Assembly (NCBI GenBank): GCA_946482335.1
Contig: CAMLRG010000284.1
Coordinates: forward strand, 1-5,182
Direction: 5' to 3'
Source: an uncultured Duganella sp.
Lineage (GTDB): Bacteria > Pseudomonadota > Gammaproteobacteria > Burkholderiales > Burkholderiaceae
DNA: 5,182 nt
Part shown: positions 4,272 to 5,182 of the stretch, one piece after another
Position numbering within the stretch: the first letter of the stretch is position 1
Layout of the letters: every line of letters starts with the position of its first letter
Program-made: the position numbers and the translations under genes
The notes under the pieces: model-generated
The model's input: only the letters and a program-made list of their open reading frames with translations
What the model was told of the DNA's origin: nothing
Database searches by the model: none

Positions 4272-5182
4272 TTAAAGCGCGCGCAGAGTGATCGTAAATT
4301 TAAGCCCGCCCCCTTCGCGGTTCGCCACTTCCAGCTCCGCCTCATGCCTAGCCAGCACCCGGTCCACGATCGCCAGCCCCAGCCCGGCCCCATTCGCCTG
4401 ACCGCGCGCCGTATCCAGCCGCGTGAACGGCTTGAGCAATTGCGCGATCTGCCCCTCCGGCACGCCCACCCCATGGTCCTGCACCTCCACCACCACCCGC
4501 TTGGCCGTATGCATGCCGCGCACCGTGCATTTGATATCGATCTCGGCCACGTCGCTGCCCGGCGTCTTGCCATAGCGCCGCGCGTTTTCCACCAGGTTGG
4601 CGATTACGCGCTTGAGGTCGGTCGCATTGCCCAGCACCTGCGCCTGCTCCGGCAGCTCGGCCGTAATGCGCACATCGGCATGGCGCCCCGCTTCATGCGC
4701 CGACTCGGCCAGCAGGGCGGCCATATCCACGCTGTTGAAGCTGGACACTTCGGTCGGCTTGGCGTAGTCCAGGAACTGGGCAATGATGGCATCCATCTGC
4801 GCGATATCGGACTGCATCCCCTCGCGCGCCTCGGCCGACAGGTTGGCCATCTCCACTTCCAGCTGCATGCGCGCCAGCGGCGTGCGCAAATCGTGGGAGA
4901 TGCCGGCCAGGATCACGGCGCGGTCCGACTCGACCTGCTGCAAGTCGTCGACCATCTGGTTGAAGCTGCGGTTGGCCTGGCGCACTTCCTGCGGTCCCAC
5001 TTCGGGCAGCGGGGCAGGGTGGCGGCCCTGGGCGATTTCGCGCGCCGCCGCCGTCAAGCGCTTGAGCGGCAGGTTGACCAGGCTGGAAATCAGGGCTGCG
5101 CCGAGCAGCGACACCACCGAAACCACGCCGGCCCAGCCCAGCCATTCGACCGGGCCCTGCAAGCGTTCGCGCTCAAGCATCA
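4272..5182 (-). CDS. EnvZ-like sensor histidine kinase (partial, N-terminus outside window)
   Basis: C-terminal 302 residues or so of an inner-membrane sensor kinase of the EnvZ/OmpR type, numbered from the first methionine in the window (5178-5180); the frame stays open through the edge. A transmembrane helix at about 12-36 (WLGWAGVVSVVSLLGAALIS) leads into a HAMP linker (about 37-88, with LPLKRLTAAAREIAQGR). The H box is LAGISHDLRTPLARMQLEVE (91-110), with H96 the phosphoacceptor, very like EnvZ. The ATPase domain shows the N box NLVENARRYG (195-204), G1 box DHGVGVP (235-241), F box PFTRLD (251-256) and G2 box GAGLGLAIV (264-272). All key residues are present, so it should be active. An OmpR-like response regulator is expected just upstream, beyond 5182. 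It ends TAA (4274-4272) directly beside a palindromic repeat. Its signal cannot be deduced because the sensor region is missing. Confidence 0.9.
   Translation of the reverse strand, partial: MLERERLQGPVEWLGWAGVVSVVSLLGAALISSLVNLPLKRLTAAAREIAQGRHPAPLPEVGPQEVRQANRSFNQMVDDLQQVESDRAVILAGISHDLRTPLARMQLEVEMANLSAEAREGMQSDIAQMDAIIAQFLDYAKPTEVSSFNSVDMAALLAESAHEAGRHADVRITAELPEQAQVLGNATDLKRVIANLVENARRYGKTPGSDVAEIDIKCTVRGMHTAKRVVVEVQDHGVGVPEGQIAQLLKPFTRLDTARGQANGAGLGLAIVDRVLARHEAELEVANREGGGLKFTITLRAL

Overview
The window looks like a piece of chromosome from a GC-rich betaproteobacterium. The closest fit is the Oxalobacteraceae (Massilia, Duganella, Janthinobacterium type). This rests on high GC with strong third-position G/C, an EnvZ-like kinase of proteobacterial type, and paired GGTGTCAGGCCC/GGGCCTGACACC palindromes that resemble intergenic repeats I associate with that family. 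The taxonomic call is an inference, not a database match.

Layout, left to right. Positions 1-514 (minus): the N-terminal part of an ECF sigma factor of the ECF42 type, cut by the window edge. Positions 537-1346 (minus): an NAD-dependent uronate dehydrogenase (udh). Positions 1347-1430: a divergent promoter region with a perfect 20-bp palindromic operator. Positions 1431-2423 (plus): a LacI-family repressor. Positions 2424-2438: a 15-bp convergent gap that overlaps a second operator-like sequence. Positions 2439-4063 (minus): a tight three-gene operon read as VOC/PhnB-like protein, then a single-domain DGPF (YCII-related) protein, then a two-domain DGPF protein. Positions 4064-4271: an intergenic region with a candidate ECF42 promoter, an A-tract and a 95-bp double-hairpin palindromic repeat. 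Positions 4272-5182 (minus): the C-terminal part of an EnvZ-like sensor histidine kinase, cut by the window edge. No stretch over 300 bases lacks a gene.

Two systems are interleaved. The first is an ECF42 regulon: the sigma factor plus its characteristic DGPF-protein partners. The sequence TGTCGA-N17-CGTC lies just upstream of the VOC-DGPF-DGPF operon and fits the published ECF42 target motif (TGTCGA at -35, CG[A/T]C at -10). This ties the sigma factor at the left end to the operon over 2 kb away. The second is a small uronate-oxidation module: udh and its divergent LacI repressor sharing one operator. This module sits between the DGPF genes and the sigma gene, which are usually adjacent in ECF42 loci. 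The sigma gene now follows udh by 22 bp and has only a weak ribosome-binding site of its own. It may therefore be expressed from the LacI-controlled udh promoter, which would put a sigma factor under sugar-acid control. That coupling is an inference from gene order.
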